Part shown: positions 62,923 through 64,000 of the stretch, one piece after another
Position numbering within the stretch: position 1 is the stretch's first letter
Layout: each line of letters begins with the position of its first letter
From: Agromyces sp. G08B096
GTDB taxonomy: Bacteria; Actinomycetota; Actinomycetes; Actinomycetales; Microbacteriaceae
Length of the DNA stretch: 64,000 nucleotides
Direction: 5' to 3'
Assembly (NCBI RefSeq): GCF_040267705.1
Contig: NZ_CP158374.1
Coordinates: 930,001 to 994,000 of the forward strand
Translations under genes and position numbers: made by a program
Notes under the pieces: model-generated
Database searches by the model: none
Told to the model about the DNA's origin: nothing
The model's input: only the letters and a program-made list of their open reading frames with translations

Positions 62923-64000
62923 ATGGCTCGTCCGAACCCAGCCGCGCGCGACGCCGCGGTCGCGATCATCCCCGCCCGTGGCGGGTCGAAGGGGTTGCCC
63001 GGCAAGAACGTGATGCGCGTGGGCGGGGTGCCGCTGGTGGCGCGCGCCGTCGCCGCGGCACGGGCGGCCGAGACCGTCGGCCTCGTGGTCGTGACGACCG
63101 ACGACGACGACATCGCCCGGGTGGCGCGGGCCGGCGGCGCCCACGTCGTGACGCGGCCGGCCGAGCTCGCGGGCGACACCGCGTCGAGCGAGTCGGCGCT
63201 CCTGCACGCGCTCGACGCCGTGCGGGCCGACCGACCCGAGCACGCCGGGGCGCCGGTCGTCCTCTTCATCCAGGCGACGTCACCGTTCATCGATGCGGCC
63301 GATCTCGACGCCGCGGTCGACCAGGTGGCCACCGGGGCCGCCGACAGCGTGTTCTCGGCGGTGCAGAGTCACGTCCTCCTCTGGCGCGAGGTCGCGGGCA
63401 GCGCGCACGCCGGCTTCGGCGCCGGCGCGATCGGCGTGAACCACGACGCCTCGGTCCGGCCGCGGCGGCAGGAGCGGCCCGCCGAGTTCCGCGAGACGGG
63501 GGCGTTCTACGCCATGCGGGCCGCCGGCTTCCGCGACGCCGGGCACCGGTTCTTCGGCCGCATCGGCGTCCGGCTCGTGCCCGACCTGCACGCCGTCGAG
63601 ATCGACACCGCCGCCGACCTCGTCGTCGCGCAGGCGCTCGCGAACCTCATCGACGGCGCAGCCCACGGCATCGATGCCGACGCGGTGGTCACCGACTTCG
63701 ACGGCGTGCACACCGACGACACCGCCATCGTCGGCGAGGCGGGCGTCGAATTCGTGCGCGTGAGCCGCAGCGACGGCCACGGTGTCGCCCGGCTCCGCGC
63801 GGCCGGCGTGCCGGTGCTGATCCTCTCCGCCGAGACCCACCCGGTCGTCTCCGCACGGGCGGCGAAGCTCGGCGTCGAGGTGCGCCAGGGCGTGGCCGAC
63901 AAAGGCGCCGCGCTCCGGGACTGGGCCGAAGGGCGGGGCATCCCGCTCGATCGCCTCGCGTACCTCGGCAACGACCGCGGCGATCTGCCCGCGCTCGAGC
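62923..64000 (+). CDS. Acylneuraminate/KDO-type cytidylyltransferase fused to a KdsC-like HAD phosphatase (3' truncated by window)
   Basis: The frame is open to the last base, so the C-terminus is missing; 359 codons are visible. Residues ~12-235 form a CMP-sugar synthetase domain (AIIPARGGSKGLPGKNVMRV, LFIQATSPFIDAADL, ETGAFYAMRA). From residue ~245 a HAD domain of the KdsC type begins (VVTDFDGVHTDDTAIV). A later segment YLGNDRGDLPALE lies at the end of the window. Such fusions activate sialic, legionaminic or related nonulosonic acids and dephosphorylate the 9- or 8-phosphate precursor. The exact sugar is not determined. The gene is leaderless. Confidence 0.88.
   Translation, partial: MARPNPAARDAAVAIIPARGGSKGLPGKNVMRVGGVPLVARAVAAARAAETVGLVVVTTDDDDIARVARAGGAHVVTRPAELAGDTASSESALLHALDAVRADRPEHAGAPVVLFIQATSPFIDAADLDAAVDQVATGAADSVFSAVQSHVLLWREVAGSAHAGFGAGAIGVNHDASVRPRRQERPAEFRETGAFYAMRAAGFRDAGHRFFGRIGVRLVPDLHAVEIDTAADLVVAQALANLIDGAAHGIDADAVVTDFDGVHTDDTAIVGEAGVEFVRVSRSDGHGVARLRAAGVPVLILSAETHPVVSARAAKLGVEVRQGVADKGAALRDWAEGRGIPLDRLAYLGNDRGDLPALE

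Overview
The window reads as chromosomal DNA of a high-GC actinobacterium, most likely a member of the Microbacteriaceae (an Agromyces/Leifsonia/Microbacterium-like organism). This rests on very high GC with strong G/C third-position bias, many GTG and TTG starts, leaderless genes preceded by TAGGCT/TACGCT-type -10 boxes, and the block sucC-sucD-(membrane proteins)-DUF6350-purN-purH, which is also found in Mycobacterium tuberculosis. No tRNA, rRNA, insertion sequence, prophage or CRISPR array was seen. Genes are densely packed, and most operon junctions overlap as ATGA, GTGA or TGATG.

Layout. 1-9.6 kb: central metabolism. This holds the end of sucC, sucD, two membrane proteins, a DUF6350 protein, purN-purH, a branched-chain amino-acid dehydrogenase and a membrane-anchored dimethylargininase. 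9.6-17.1 kb (minus): a four-gene ABC system with two small ATPases, one carrying an AbrB-like tail, and two very large FtsX-type permeases. 17.1-21.3 kb (plus): a possible leader peptide and a heterodimeric ABC exporter with one degenerate ATP site. 21.3-25.8 kb (minus): an S51-type peptidase behind a leaderless 31-codon ORF, and a 1,228-residue patatin-like phospholipase. 26.0-32.8 kb: a NarL-type response regulator and its kinase, an ATL/MGMT protein, a GNAT, icd and a metal P-type ATPase.

32.9-40.8 kb is an aminosugar (probably GlcNAc or chito-oligosaccharide) operon: ROK repressor, ABC importer, GH3 hexosaminidase, ROK kinase and nagB. 40.9-47.3 kb holds a TetR/YhgE-like pair with a 28-bp operator, a YrdB family protein, purU, an MFS exporter and a membrane-tethered ECF sigma factor. 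47.6-56.8 kb is a second aminosugar locus. Its six overlapping minus-strand genes (SIS, ROK kinase, PfkB kinase, class II aldolase, DeoR, NagA) face an ABC importer across a palindrome-rich promoter region. The gene set matches the GalNAc (aga) pathway through tagatose phosphates. The first cluster lacks a deacetylase, so NagA may serve both. A lipoprotein GH20 hexosaminidase (57.3-59.0 kb) probably supplies substrate outside the cell.

59.1-61.6 kb is glyA-folD behind a recognisable ZTP (pfl) riboswitch. The window ends with a TetR/DUF4188 divergent pair and a truncated cytidylyltransferase-HAD fusion of the nonulosonate/KDO activation type.

The observations most worth following are the sigma/anti-sigma/Ig fusion, the GalNAc operon logic, the two short ORFs that precede transporter and peptidase genes, and the strong over-representation of the GGATGCC/GGCATCC motif across coding sequence and terminators.
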